50,113 nucleotides of DNA from Isochrysis galbana (taxonomy: Eukaryota; Haptophyta; Isochrysidales; Isochrysidaceae). The position numbers and the translations under genes were made by a program. Location of the stretch: NCBI GenBank assembly GCA_018136815.1, contig JADDIW010000022.1, positions 1 to 50,113 on the forward strand, in the 5' to 3' direction. The notes beneath the pieces are model-generated. The model worked only from the letters and a program-made list of their open reading frames with translations, was not told where the DNA came from and did not search any database. Below are positions 9,801-18,781 of this stretch, in pieces. How positions within the stretch are numbered: the first letter of the stretch is position 1; every line of letters starts with the position of its first letter.

Positions 9801-12165
9801 CTGCCCATTCATCCGTAGGCTGGGCGGCTGCGGGCGATCCCGTCGCCGCAGAACTTGCTGCTAAGACAGTTGCCGACGCGGAGACCGGTATCGCCGTCGG
9901 TCTAACCATTCTGCCTCACTCCTCGGGCATCTCTGCCTCGGCTGGCGCGCTGTCGACTGTTGTCGCTACCCGCCGCCGTCACGCTCGTAGCAGCGTCCGC
10001 GCTACGTCTTCTCCAAACCAAATCTCTCGGCGGTGCGATCGGCACCGCCTCGGCGGCGATGTTGCCGGCGCTGCGCTTCTTGCACAGCAGCGTGCCGCTG
10101 ATTCGGGACGCGATACACCAACCGGCGGAGCTTCTGGACGCTCCAGCGAGCCCAATGGGCCGCGCACTCTAAGCCGTGGGCATGGAGACGACATCGGCAC
10201 GAGAGAGCGCCGGCGCCGCAGTTCATCGTCGGCAAGTGCTGCGTCAGGAGGGGAACGACCATCGCTTCGTCACATGCGTCGTGTCGTGCCAATGCACAGG
10301 TGGGCTTCGAGCTCCCTCGCGTCGCCATCATGATGCTAGCAAACCCTGTGTATGGACTTGCTCGGCATCGATATGTGAGAGGTTCCGCGCCGCCGTCTCT
10401 TTCGTGCCTCGCAGATTTGTGTGCTTCGAGGAGGAGGACTGGTTCGTTCGGCTGCATGTCACTCTTGCCGCGGAAGCCGGTAGGGTTTTCGCAGCTGCGC
10501 GCCGGTGCTTTGGTGCACGTGACACCAATGAACAGGTGCTTAGCACATGTTTGGCTCACTCCCACTCCCTGTCTCGATCCTTACCACCAAACCGAAGTGT
10601 TCCTCCCTGTTTTTACCGCGCATATGCGGTGCGGCCTCCCCTATCGCATCCAGGTTCGCGCGCTCCAAGCGCTCGAGTCATCGATCGAGACGCTCGTTAA
10701 AGTTCACTATGCTGCGGGCATTGGCCAGCCACCTGGGGCGGATGCGCCGCCAGTGACACCCTCGGTGCTGATGGGGAGGCTCCATCGGTTCCTCCCACCA
10801 ACGCCGCCGGAGATGAACGATTGTGGGGACGCGGAGGTGAGCAACGCATCGATCCCCATCGAGATTGATCTCCATCGAGATTGCTTGCCATGAGCACCCC
10901 GGGCTGGACGCCGGGCTGGACGCCTTGCTCATCCTCATCTCTCTTTGTTAGGTGATGGGCGCTCGGATCTATTGTGCTAGTGGCATCGACCAGGCTGTCG
11001 TCTTGCACCTCATCGGCGCTCGGCGGGGAGCCCATGCCCTCCAGCGCTTCCGCGACGCACAGCAGGTCCGCGATTATTTCCCCGATTGCTCGATTTCACA
11101 TGCTTCATCTCACCCGCAATGAGATGCGCGCCCTTGCAAAGCTCGCGACTCTCATACATGTTGTAGTTCACACATTTTTAGCCCAGCGCTCCTTGCTTTG
11201 CCTCGCCCTCAATCACCCGACGCACCCTCGCCTCTTATGCTAGGCGACCGGAGGAGATCTTCCAGTCGCGCACCGTCGCTTCCTCGAAGACGTCCTGCGT
11301 CGCACCCCAATGCGAGAGCGTGTTGACGCCGCGGTTGGCGGAGAACGGCTCGCGGTTCAGGTGAGTGCGCGGCCATCCATGAGTAGACGCGGCAATGGAG
11401 CGAACGCCGGCGTGTTTGGCGTTGCTTGTAGGGTGTGCACTATGGCACGCTGGATAGCAAAGATTATGCCATGCGGCGCACTTTCTCCAACTGTCCCACA
11501 AGTCAATATGCTGGCCCCTTCCTCAAATGCGCAGGAACTCGCCCGTCTCGAGCTGGCCCACAATAGCTGTATCGACATGGCGCTCCGACTGTTCACAAGG
11601 CGTCATGAGTTGGTGGGTACTCATCCGATGGCCCGACTGCCTCCTGCTCTATGCTCGCTTGACCTTGCGCTTTCCTTCCGTGGACTGCGTGGCCCAAACG
11701 ATACCTGGCGCGGCACACGGCTGTCCGAGTGTGCGCCTTGTTTCCACTCCGCACCCCCCGCCAACTCCACCTCTCACATTGCGCGTTGCCCCTATACTTG
11801 TGCTCGGGGATGGCGTCGCGCGAACTGGCGTGCTTGTGCGGCTTCGCAATGCATGCATTTGCAAAAAGCTTCTTCAACTTAGCACCTCTATGTTTGCACT
11901 CGGATTCGTCTCCCCGGCTAGACATGTACTCTGTTTTGTGCATTTGGATCACCCACTCGACTCAGTCGCTCTTCCCTCATCTTGGCAGGTCCGTGCGACT
12001 CTTGGAGTGGATGCGCTAGCTGGCGCGTGGCAACAAGAGAGAGTCCTCATCCAGGAGGCGCGGTTGCGGCTCCTCGTCGAGCGAAGAGAAATGGAGGGCC
12101 CTCGGCGGGGACTCCCTACTCGTGCCCACGCATACAAACGAGAGCCTAGCGAAAGAGGCCGCTAG
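3070..12165 (+). CDS. cytochrome b5 - indoleamine 2,3-dioxygenase - IDO-like fusion protein
   Basis: Spliced by me from frame, phase and motif. Exons: 3070-3140, 3613-3688, 3796-3864, 3945-3999, 4267-4604, 4805-4945, 5130-5633, 5818-5895, 6044-6139, 6259-6326, 6495-6615, 6714-7079, 7223-7585, 7708-7836, 7902-8153, 8263-8325, 8430-8653, 8829-9283, 9466-9732, 9819-10299, 10415-10535, 10654-10836, 10952-11065, 11244-11360, 11535-11612, 11989-12165. All junctions are phase-consistent, giving about 1,670 residues. An extra exon probably lies between 11613 and 11988. Residues 1 to about 90 are a cytochrome b5 domain, about 175-910 the first IDO domain, and about 930 to the end a second IDO-like domain. 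The predicted role is haem-dependent cleavage of the indole ring of tryptophan or a related indole, with b5 as built-in reductant. No signal peptide or membrane segment is evident. The weakest links are the exon-4/exon-5 junction that joins b5 to IDO, the small exon 8263-8325, and the 3' end. If the intron at 4000-4266 is not used, the b5 part would end at a stop at 4059-4061 and be a separate small gene. Confidence 0.7.
3180..3360. repeat. G-rich polypurine tract inside intron 1 of the b5-IDO gene
   Basis: The plus strand is almost pure GGGA/GGGAGG, ending in an uninterrupted G run of about 18 bases near 3340-3357. It is intronic under the gene model. Open frames across it are composition artefacts. 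Confidence 0.75.
4267..8153 (+). other. first IDO domain (complete motifs)
   Basis: In order: RGFLPARDPP (N-terminal IDO signature, exon 4267-4604); helical SFRAMVDARAEDFAPLAVA; VLYNWTMIDPKGHI; DEEWFMKTHVIIESE; FYHRVRPLISSW; GPSGAMSAILPLCDAFLGI (matching the GGSAGQSS...LLGI segment of the family); EEYMPAPHRAFL; HYNAVVRRVLDFRWRH; and GTGGTPAFAYL. The proximal haem ligand is the His of RWRH at 7738-7740. The C-terminal GTGGT loop, which contacts substrate and haem propionate in IDO, is at 7798-7812. Compared with usual IDOs there are large low-complexity insertions in exon 5130-5633 (after LRCGDA), in exon 7223-7585 and after the GTGGT loop. I infer that this domain can be active. Confidence 0.85.
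8430..12165 (+). other. second IDO-like domain (diverged)
   Basis: The IDO motif series restarts: RGLLPARTPIGADALPPAW, then MLAFLLAGWHA (family LSFLAHAYVW-like helix), YRLGVAEMLLYNWRML, FEEEDWFVRLHVTLAAEAG, LPVAHRRFLEDVL, and an AHNSCIDMALRLFTRRHEL helix. The proximal haem His is kept in FTRRHEL (11604-11606). The CDP..FY..VRP segment and the GASAGQSS segment are poorly preserved, and no clear GTGGT loop was found: the best candidate near 11815-11840 is weak. Long acidic and Ser/Pro-rich insertions sit at 8840-9280 and 9540-10290. It may bind haem without catalysis, or be a regulatory domain. Confidence 0.7.
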
Positions 12166-12467
12166 TGGCTCGAGGTCGCTACGGTGTGCCCAGCTAACCG
12201 AAGTCAACCAACGTGGGGGACACAATGCCGTGTGCGTGTGGTTGTCGCTCATGCGTGTGGTAGCCAGACGCCATGGCCGCTCAAGATGGTAGCTTAAAGA
12301 GCAGTGCGTTGGCCTCTTAAGCCCCCGTGCCATCGAATATCCCCCAGCCCTAAGGGTGCGGTGATCATTCATGTGTCAGTTATATAAATCCACGATGGCG
12401 GTGCGGCTGATGACCGTTTGTGTTGGTGCTCTCTTGTAGGAACTGATCGTTCCAGGTTCGTTACACC
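12166..12467. other. 3' flank of the b5-IDO gene, no further gene seen
   Basis: This is the spacer between the TAG stop of the fusion gene and the LINE target-site duplication. I see no coding motif in it. Confidence 0.5.
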
Positions 12468-12483
12468 GACATTAGAGGGCATA
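12468..12483. repeat. target-site duplication of LINE copy 1 (left)
   Basis: GACATTAGAGGGCATA, repeated exactly at 14511-14526 on the other side of the element. Confidence 0.9.
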
Positions 12484-14510
12484 AAAAAAAACTTCTTAAT
12501 ATTCTCGCCGCTCGCGCGACTCTGCACTCTAACACATGCAGCCTCGCCCGTCGCTCTCATCCCCCCTCCACCTGCCTTGCGGCCCGTCCCTCGTGCGCTA
12601 CCTAGGGGCTGGGTGTATGGGGTTTCCTGCGGCAGACGGTGTGCACCGATCCCCGATAGGTTTTTCCACTCCTTCCTCCTGTACCATCGGGCTATCGGTT
12701 TCTATATTGCTTCTCTTTTTTAAACCTATGAGATGGGCGGCGTGTTTCCGTGCTTTAGGGGGTTGGGGAAGTGCGGGTGGGTGAAGCGTCGTGGCGGCTT
12801 ATGCGCGGTTAAGCTAGCTTTTCTGTTATTAGGAGTGCATTGGCTATTGCGGCCAGGTTGCCGCCTAACATCAGTGTGCCTTTATCGTTGAATGTAAAGA
12901 CGGGTGCGCAAAGCTCACTCGGGGACTTGAGCTTCGGTTTCCTCCCTTGTGAGGCTATGCTAGTGCGTGCGGTCGAGGGCTTGTCTGGGGGGGTGAGCCC
13001 TCTGGCGAGGACCGTAAATCTGCCAAGGGTTTTTTCGATGACCGGCACGTGGTGGAAAGTGTAGTTGTCAAATTCTGTTTTGTAAAAGTCGCCTATTATG
13101 TACCTCCATGCTATGATGTAGAGGGCTCTGAGGCTGTCGGGTGTCGTTGTGTTCGGGTATACGAAGAGTCTGTCTTTAAGTTTTTGGGCTGTCGATCTGT
13201 CTTCTCTAGGCGTGTATCCCGCTACCGCTTCTATGGCCCGGAAGATTTGTTGTGTAGAAGGGCACCTGGCGAGGTGTGTCGAGTTTTCTCGATGTTTTCC
13301 ACATAGTCTGCATTTCGCCGTGGTCGCCGTGGCGAATCGGTTTCGTGTACCTAGCCTCCTATGGGTGATGTGTTTAAAGTGAGGGTGTTTATCCGTGTGT
13401 TTGAGCATCGGGTGCGTGTATAGTTTTGCCACGTGGATCCACTCATCCCGGGTCAAGTCTAGCTTGCGGGTCCACTTTACCCGGGCCGGCTGCGGTTTGT
13501 CGCTGGTGCCACCCACTAGGTATTCGCTCGTGATGTCGGATACGGTGATTTGGTCTAGTTGTATCTTGCCGTTAAGCGCGTATTCATCTGCTAAGGGGTA
13601 CTCTAGGTGTTTCGGGCCTTTGAGCCCGCTTTCCCAACTGGCCGGCGTGTGGAATAGTGCCTCTTCTCCCGGCTTAACTACGTCAGTGGTGCTAGTGGTT
13701 TCTCCCAGGTAGTTGGTGTTGGTATATATCCATATGTTGTTCATTTTAGTGATGTATTTATCCTCTTCAGACACTTTGATTTCCCTTGTCTCGTTCTCCG
13801 GTCGAGTTTCGTCGCTAGTTCGCCCCGATTGCGTCTTTGCAGCGGGCCGTTGCGGTGTCGGGCTGGCCTGCGCTTCGTCTTGTAGCCTCGAGGCGTGTCG
13901 AACTATATGCTCCCACGAGTTTAAGAATTCTTGTTTGTTCACGCGCGTTCCCGCGTGGAAGAAGGTTTCGGGGAGGTGGTTCATGTATTGTTCGCAGTCC
14001 TCCCGGGTGTATGGCTCGGTGAAGTTGGGGTCTTTGAAGACGTTGTGCACGACGTGCGCGTTCAGTGATTCCCATAGGCTAACCCAAGCGGGGCGGGTGA
14101 TCGGAGGGGGATCATGGCGATTAATGCCATAGCGGCTGTGAGAGCGCCCCTTCTCTGGAGAGAAGAGATCGGTCTATCCTTAGCGCCCCTTGCCAGGGCG
14201 AGAGGGGCCTCTGCCATAAGGCATGCCCAATGGAGCGGTGGCTGCTTGAGCCTGGCATTGAGGGGGTGCTGCCAGCAGCCTGCTGCCCCCCATGGGGGAG
14301 GCCAGCATGGCTGCCATGGGTGGTGTGGCCGGGGCCACGGGCCGTGTGGCGCGACCGGAGTCGCACGCACCTGCTCGGCCTCGGTGGGCGGACGCGGCCG
14401 CTTCGACAGCGGCTGCTCCATGGGCACTGTTGGGGCGCCCTCGGCGGGGGGCCCGAAGGAGAGGGGAGTCGCGGCGGCGCGCTCCATCGCGTCTAAGTAT
14501 AAACTTAGTT
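12484..14510 (-). mobile_element. internally deleted non-LTR retrotransposon (LINE copy 1), bounded by 16-bp duplication
   Basis: The element is read on the minus strand. Its 5' end starts at 14510 with AACTAAGTTTATACTTAG, a perfect hairpin, followed by an ATG at 14487 reading MERAAATPLSFGPPAEG. The middle (endonuclease and reverse transcriptase) is missing, and the sequence resumes near 14165 with REGALSQP. The C-terminal ORF fragment follows, then a 3' untranslated region that ends ...GAATATTAAGAAG and a run of T on the sense strand. A perfect 16-bp direct repeat flanks both ends, so this deleted form was itself inserted as a unit and is not a later decay product. Confidence 0.85.
12809..14050 (-). 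pseudogene. LINE C-terminal ORF fragment (post-RT domain with CCHC motif)
   Basis: Open frame of 413 residues. It aligns by eye along its whole length with the frame at 18782-20173: shared phrases include EPYTREDC, NNIWIYTNTNYLGETT, LDQITVSDIT and THRRLGTRNRFA. The motif CRLCGKHRENSTHLARCPS is a C-x2-C-x7-H-x4-C zinc-binding knuckle typical of the region after reverse transcriptase in LINEs. The real frame continues upstream to about 14165 through a frameshift near 14120. No RT catalytic motif is present, so it cannot mobilise itself. Confidence 0.75.
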
Positions 14511-14526
14511 GACATTAGAGGGCATA
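14511..14526. repeat. target-site duplication of LINE copy 1 (right)
   Basis: GACATTAGAGGGCATA, identical to 12468-12483. Confidence 0.9.
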
Positions 14527-14905
14527 GACCTCAACTAACTTTATTGTCGGTTGTCATGGAGCGCGCCGGCGCGCCTCCCCTTTCCTTCGGCCCCCCCGCC
14601 AAGGGCGCCCCCCCCCGTCCCAATCCCAATGGAGCAGTCGCTGGCGAAGCGACCGCGTCCACCAGCCAGCCACCAGCACAAGCATAAGCCGAGTAGGTGT
14701 AGGTGTGTGCGACCCCGGTCGCGCCACACGGCCCGTGGCCCCGGCCACACCACGCACAACAGCAACAGCCATGCTGGCCCTCCCCGGTGGGGGGCAGCAG
14801 ACTGCAGTCCCAGCAGCCAAGAGAGCTCCGAGAAGCCACCCCTCCACTGGCCATTGGGTATGCCTGATGCTGATGCCTGATGGCAGAGGCCCATCGGCAA
14901 GGGGT
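14527..14905 (+). mobile_element. LINE 5'-end fragment, inverted relative to copy 1
   Basis: It reads MERAGAPPLSFGPPAKGAPP from the ATG at 14556, then a stop, with continued similarity to the start of copy 1 (proline/arginine-rich, RPRPPA, VAPHGPW, PPRWG). It is head-to-head with the 5' end of copy 1, giving an inverted repeat with arms of about 330 bases. No 3' end of this fragment was recognised; similarity fades near 14905. Confidence 0.6.
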
Positions 14906-15290
14906 CTGGACCTACGACACATCACCTAAAGTAGCTAAACCTCTTGGCCGGAATCACAGCGGTTACTAAAGACTAAAGAGGAGCCTAAGATAGATAAGGG
15001 AGGATAACCTGAGCCAACACCGGAATCAAAGGACGAACCACAGTCTCCCGCCCCCTTCTCTCCAACCTCCAACTCCTGGCCGAAGCAACGCGCGCGGCCT
15101 CCCCGGAACCAGCTTCTCCGCTAATGACTAATGACTAATGACTAATGAGGCAATTGGCAATTGGGAAAGGGGGAGGGGGTTGTTAGGGGTTAAGGTCGGG
15201 TAGTAGGGAGGTACACTAGCACACTGCCTCACGCCGCACACGTAGCGGGGAATTTTAAGAAGATTTTTAAAAGCTATAGCTTATACAAGA
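14906..15290. other. intergenic, with a short ACTAATG tandem repeat at about 15120-15148
   Basis: Four near-perfect tandem copies of the 7-mer ACTAATG are seen, followed by a G-rich and then an AT-rich stretch. No gene was recognised. Confidence 0.5.
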
Positions 15291-15298
15291 GGGTCCTA

Positions 15299-15375
15299 CG
15301 ACGCTATAAGTTCTAACGGGTGAGAGGGACACGCTCTAACAGTAAAAGAGGTAACAGTAAAAGAGGTAACAGTAA
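15299..15375 (+). promoter_or_regulatory. putative 5' element of the hydroxylase gene, plus three 15-bp direct repeats
   Basis: GACGCTATAAGTTCTAACGG at 15300-15319 differs at one base from the core of the tandem repeat upstream of the b5-IDO gene (2384-2403 reads GACGCTATAACTTCTAACGG). It is followed by three direct copies of TAACAGTAAAAGAGG. Its position about 120-145 bases before the first coding exon suggests a promoter or 5' UTR role. This is inferred from position only. Confidence 0.35.
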
Positions 15376-15441
15376 AAGAGGAAGGCCCGACGAGGAGAGG
15401 GAGAGCGCGAGGGAGAGGGAGGGAGGGGGAGGGGGGAAGGA

Positions 15442-17667
15442 ATGTGGCTGCTGGCTCTCTCCTCGGTCTCTCTGTGCGCCCCCGCGCGTGTGTGCGAGCC
15501 ACAGAGCCTTGCGGGGCGTGTGGAGGAGGCAGTGGTCCGAGTGTACGGCGCGGAGCCCACGGCTCGCGTGCGGGTCTCTCTGGCGGATCTGGCAGCGGGG
15601 AAGAAGAAGAAGAAGGTGAGAGAGGGAGGGAGGGAGGGAGAGAGGGGGGGGGGGGGGGGGGCAGAGGGGGCGGGGAGCGACAGGGGGGGCGGGGGACAGG
15701 GGGAGGGACAAGGGGATGGACAGGGGGAGGGAGGGACAAGTGGGAAGAGGGCCGCGGGGTGGAGGTCGGAGGGGGAGGAGGGAGGAGAGAAAGGGGCTCA
15801 TGGGTGGGGTGGGGCGGGAGGTTGACGGAGAACGCGAGCGAGCGAAAGAGGAGCCGGGAAAGAGTGGGGCGGGATGTATGGGACGAAGGTGGGGAGCAAG
15901 GGAGAGCGAGCGAGTGCGGGCGAGTGCTAGCGCTAGAGGGAGCGGGGGGAGGGAAGAGCTGCGGAGAGCGCCAGATGGCATCGACGATGGATGAGAACCG
16001 TAGAGGGCTGCTAGTAAAAGTTAGGGAGTTCGCACGGCATTTGAGTGCTCGAGGCTTCCTTAGGCCCATACAAGGCAAAAGCGCGCCCCTTGCTCACGAG
16101 CATGGGTGACGACCACCTCGAAGTCGCTCTTAGCGCTGCGGCCTGGACCATGCAGGTACTGGACTCCTCGAACGAGCTTATGGTACAGGAGGCGACGTCA
16201 TACGTGGACGGGCTGGAGGCAAAGCCGTGGCACGACCCAGCAACTCACAAATGGGCGAAGAAGCTCGAGTCCAAGTGGCGGGTGCGTGCGTTGGTGCGCT
16301 ACTAGGAGGATGGAATGTTGCCGCATAGTGGCACGCCAGTTCTGCGTACGAGTGCCATGTCCTGCTTGACGGCAGAGCCGATGAGCCCGGCAGTGCCCGC
16401 TCGCAGGGTGCCCGGCCCGCCATCACCGCAGGTCGGACACGCGCTCGCCCTTACGGCCGCGCATCCACGCTAACGTCGCTTTCATCTGGCGCGCAGGTGG
16501 TTCGGGATGAGCTGCGTGATGCCATGGCGGACGCCGAGGCCCTGTCCGCCAAGGGGACAAACGTCTGGGAGGCTACTGCCCCAGGTGCACCGCAGCGCCA
16601 CCTGTCGACCAAGTTGTCTAAGACGGCCCGCGCCTATCGCTTGGCATTGTGTTGATTTGATCTGCGGAGCTCAGGGCAGATGCGGCCCCTCCTTTCCGCG
16701 ATTGATCGCCAGGCACATACGGCCCAGGCTGGCGGACATTGCCACTCTGCGATCGCACAGTCTGGGACTCTACAAACGCAGCCCTTTTCCCGCGCACATG
16801 CGAGTTATTGCACTCGTGTAAGGTGTGCTCTCGTACCACTCACTGCGCCTTTCTCTCAACGGGAGCGCTACTCCAAGGAGCTATTGCGTTGTAGCTCCCC
16901 CTCCATCCACATCTCGCACGATGGCGATCCCCCCCCCCTCACCCCCTCCGCCGCTTCTCCACGCGCGCTTCGCGCAGGTGCCCGTTGTCGAGGCGTTCTT
17001 CTCGTCGATGGCGCCTCGGTCTGACATTGCGCCGCACTCCGACATGTGCAACTTTGTTCTGACAGCGCACCTCGGGCTCATCGTACCTCCCGGTGCCTGT
17101 GAGCTCACTGTGGGTGACGAGGCGCAGCAATGGGCCGACGGCAAGGCCATGCTCTTCGACACGTCTATACTCCATCGGTGCGGATGCCGCATGCCTCACG
17201 TCTGCTGGCTCCTCGAAGAGGGGGGGGGGGGGGGGGGGGCACGCTCCGCGCCGCCTGACAAAACGTGCCTACAAAGCGGGCGACGTCCTGCGGCTTGCTC
17301 AGACCTCACTCCTTCCCCCGACCTCCGCCCGGATGCATTGGGGCAGAGCGCGGAATGATTCGGACGAAACGCGCTATATTCTCATGATGAGAATCTATCA
17401 TCCGGACCTCACTGCGCTCGAGCGTAAGGCCCTGCAGGCAAGTGCCCGTCACAGGCGCAGCCTGCGCTGTTGCGCCGCGGCGCTTACATCCCCCCTTTCC
17501 TGTAGCTTATTTTTGATTGCTTGGACGAGCCCGAGATATTGGACGACCCGGATGCCTTGGCGCAGTATGACGAACGCCGCCGTGCTTTGGAGGAGGCCTC
17601 GCGTGCACCGTGGCAGGAGGCGCTCGCCCTTCGACGGACACGAGGTAGGACGCAGAAGCGCCGCTAA
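15442..17667 (+). CDS. aspartyl/asparaginyl beta-hydroxylase-type Fe(II)/2-oxoglutarate dioxygenase
   Basis: Well-supported exons are about 16075-16281, 16497-16584, 16713-16822, 16978-17177, 17347-17437 and 17506-17667, all phase-consistent. Motifs in order: WHDPATHKWAKKLESKW; GPGWRTLPLCDRTVWD with FPRT; SDIAPHSDMCNFVLTAHLGL; DGKAMLFDTSILH; NDSDETRYILMMRIYHPDLT. Iron ligands are His 17035-17037 and His 17173-17175; the 2-oxoglutarate-binding Arg is at 17372-17374. This enzyme class lacks the usual acidic third ligand, and none is seen. The acidic C-terminus ends at TAA 17665. The N-terminus is less certain: exon 15442-15615 encodes a signal-like MWLLALSSVSLCAPA, then LADLAAGKKKKK, and joins through a small exon (15975-16013) in phase. 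Alternatively, translation starts at ATG 16102. The intron after 17437 uses a GC donor (GCAAGT). If the signal exon is real, the enzyme acts in the secretory pathway. Confidence 0.8.
15616..15960. repeat. G-rich polypurine tract in the first intron of the hydroxylase gene
   Basis: GGGAGGG repeats with a G run of about 20 bases near 15640-15660, followed by more G-rich purine sequence. Same type and same position (first intron) as the tract in the b5-IDO gene. Confidence 0.6.
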
Positions 17668-18460
17668 GTGCGCGTGCGGCCGTCCCTTTCGCGTATTTCT
17701 CGGCGCTCCTATGTATGGCTCGTGGAACGTGTTGGGCGCACCCAAGTGCTGGGGTTTCTATGTGTCGACTCCCGTCGTAGACCTTGCTTGTTCCTGCCGC
17801 TGCGAGCCGCTACCGCTATGTGCAAGTCGCCTTTGAATGAAGTTATGGGCGAGCGTTGAGCTGGCGTGGCGCACGCCGCTCGTTGTTGACCGTGTGTTTG
17901 TTGCGCACCTTCCATGCACCGCTCGGTACAAAGGAAATAGACTGCTAAATCACAAATTCAAAGCAGCCTCAGCCTCTTTCGAACTAAGTCACGCCTACGG
18001 ATCCCGTTTCACAACACAACTACCCGTTCCAACTGCAAGTTTACCTACTTGGTTTTCTCATGCTCATGGGGGGCAAGGGCAAGAGCGTCCCCCTGTCGTA
18101 TTTAGGCCCTTTGGCATGAATATTTCGGCATGAGCACTGACGAAATATGATGGCCCATAGGGCCTGAGGGCAATGAGGAAGGAGGCATGCCGGCGGTAGG
18201 CACGGCGGAGGAGACGACTTCAGAGGTACTGACGGGCTTGTCAGCAGAGGAAGGCAGGCAGGTGGGCTTGGGCGAGGGCGAGCAGGACGGCGGCGAAAGC
18301 GACATCGAACGAGCGGCAAGAGGCAAGGGCGAGTGAGAGGAGGGCTGTGGTGGCAGGGGCTGGCGAGGAGAGGAGGGAGTGTAGGGTATGAGTGTTACGA
18401 GAGCGAGAGCGACGAGAGCGAGAGCGCGACGGATGACGGTTGACGACTGACGACAGGACG
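17668..18460. other. intergenic, no gene recognised
   Basis: This stretch covers the 3' flank of the hydroxylase gene and a GAGAGCGAGAGCGACGAGAGCG repetitive segment just before LINE copy 2. No conserved coding motif was found on either strand. Confidence 0.5.
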
Positions 18461-18781
18461 AAAAAAAAAACTTCTTAATATTCTCGCCGCGCGCGCGACC
18501 CTGCAAGGTATCTTCGCAGCCTCGCCCGTTTCCCTTCACTCCCCCTACACCTGCCTTGCGGCTCGTCCCCTCGTGCTCTACCTAGGGGCTGGGTGTCGTG
18601 GGTCTCCAGTGGCAGACGGTGTGTGCCGATTCGCGATGGCCTGTTTCGCGCCTTCCTCCTATGCCATCGGGCTACCGGCTATTGTGTGTTTGCTCCTTGT
18701 GCTGGGTGTCAGGCAGCTGTGGTCAGTGTGTCTAGGGCCTACTTTCGGATGGTGGGCGGCTCGCGGCGCGGGGTCGCTTGG

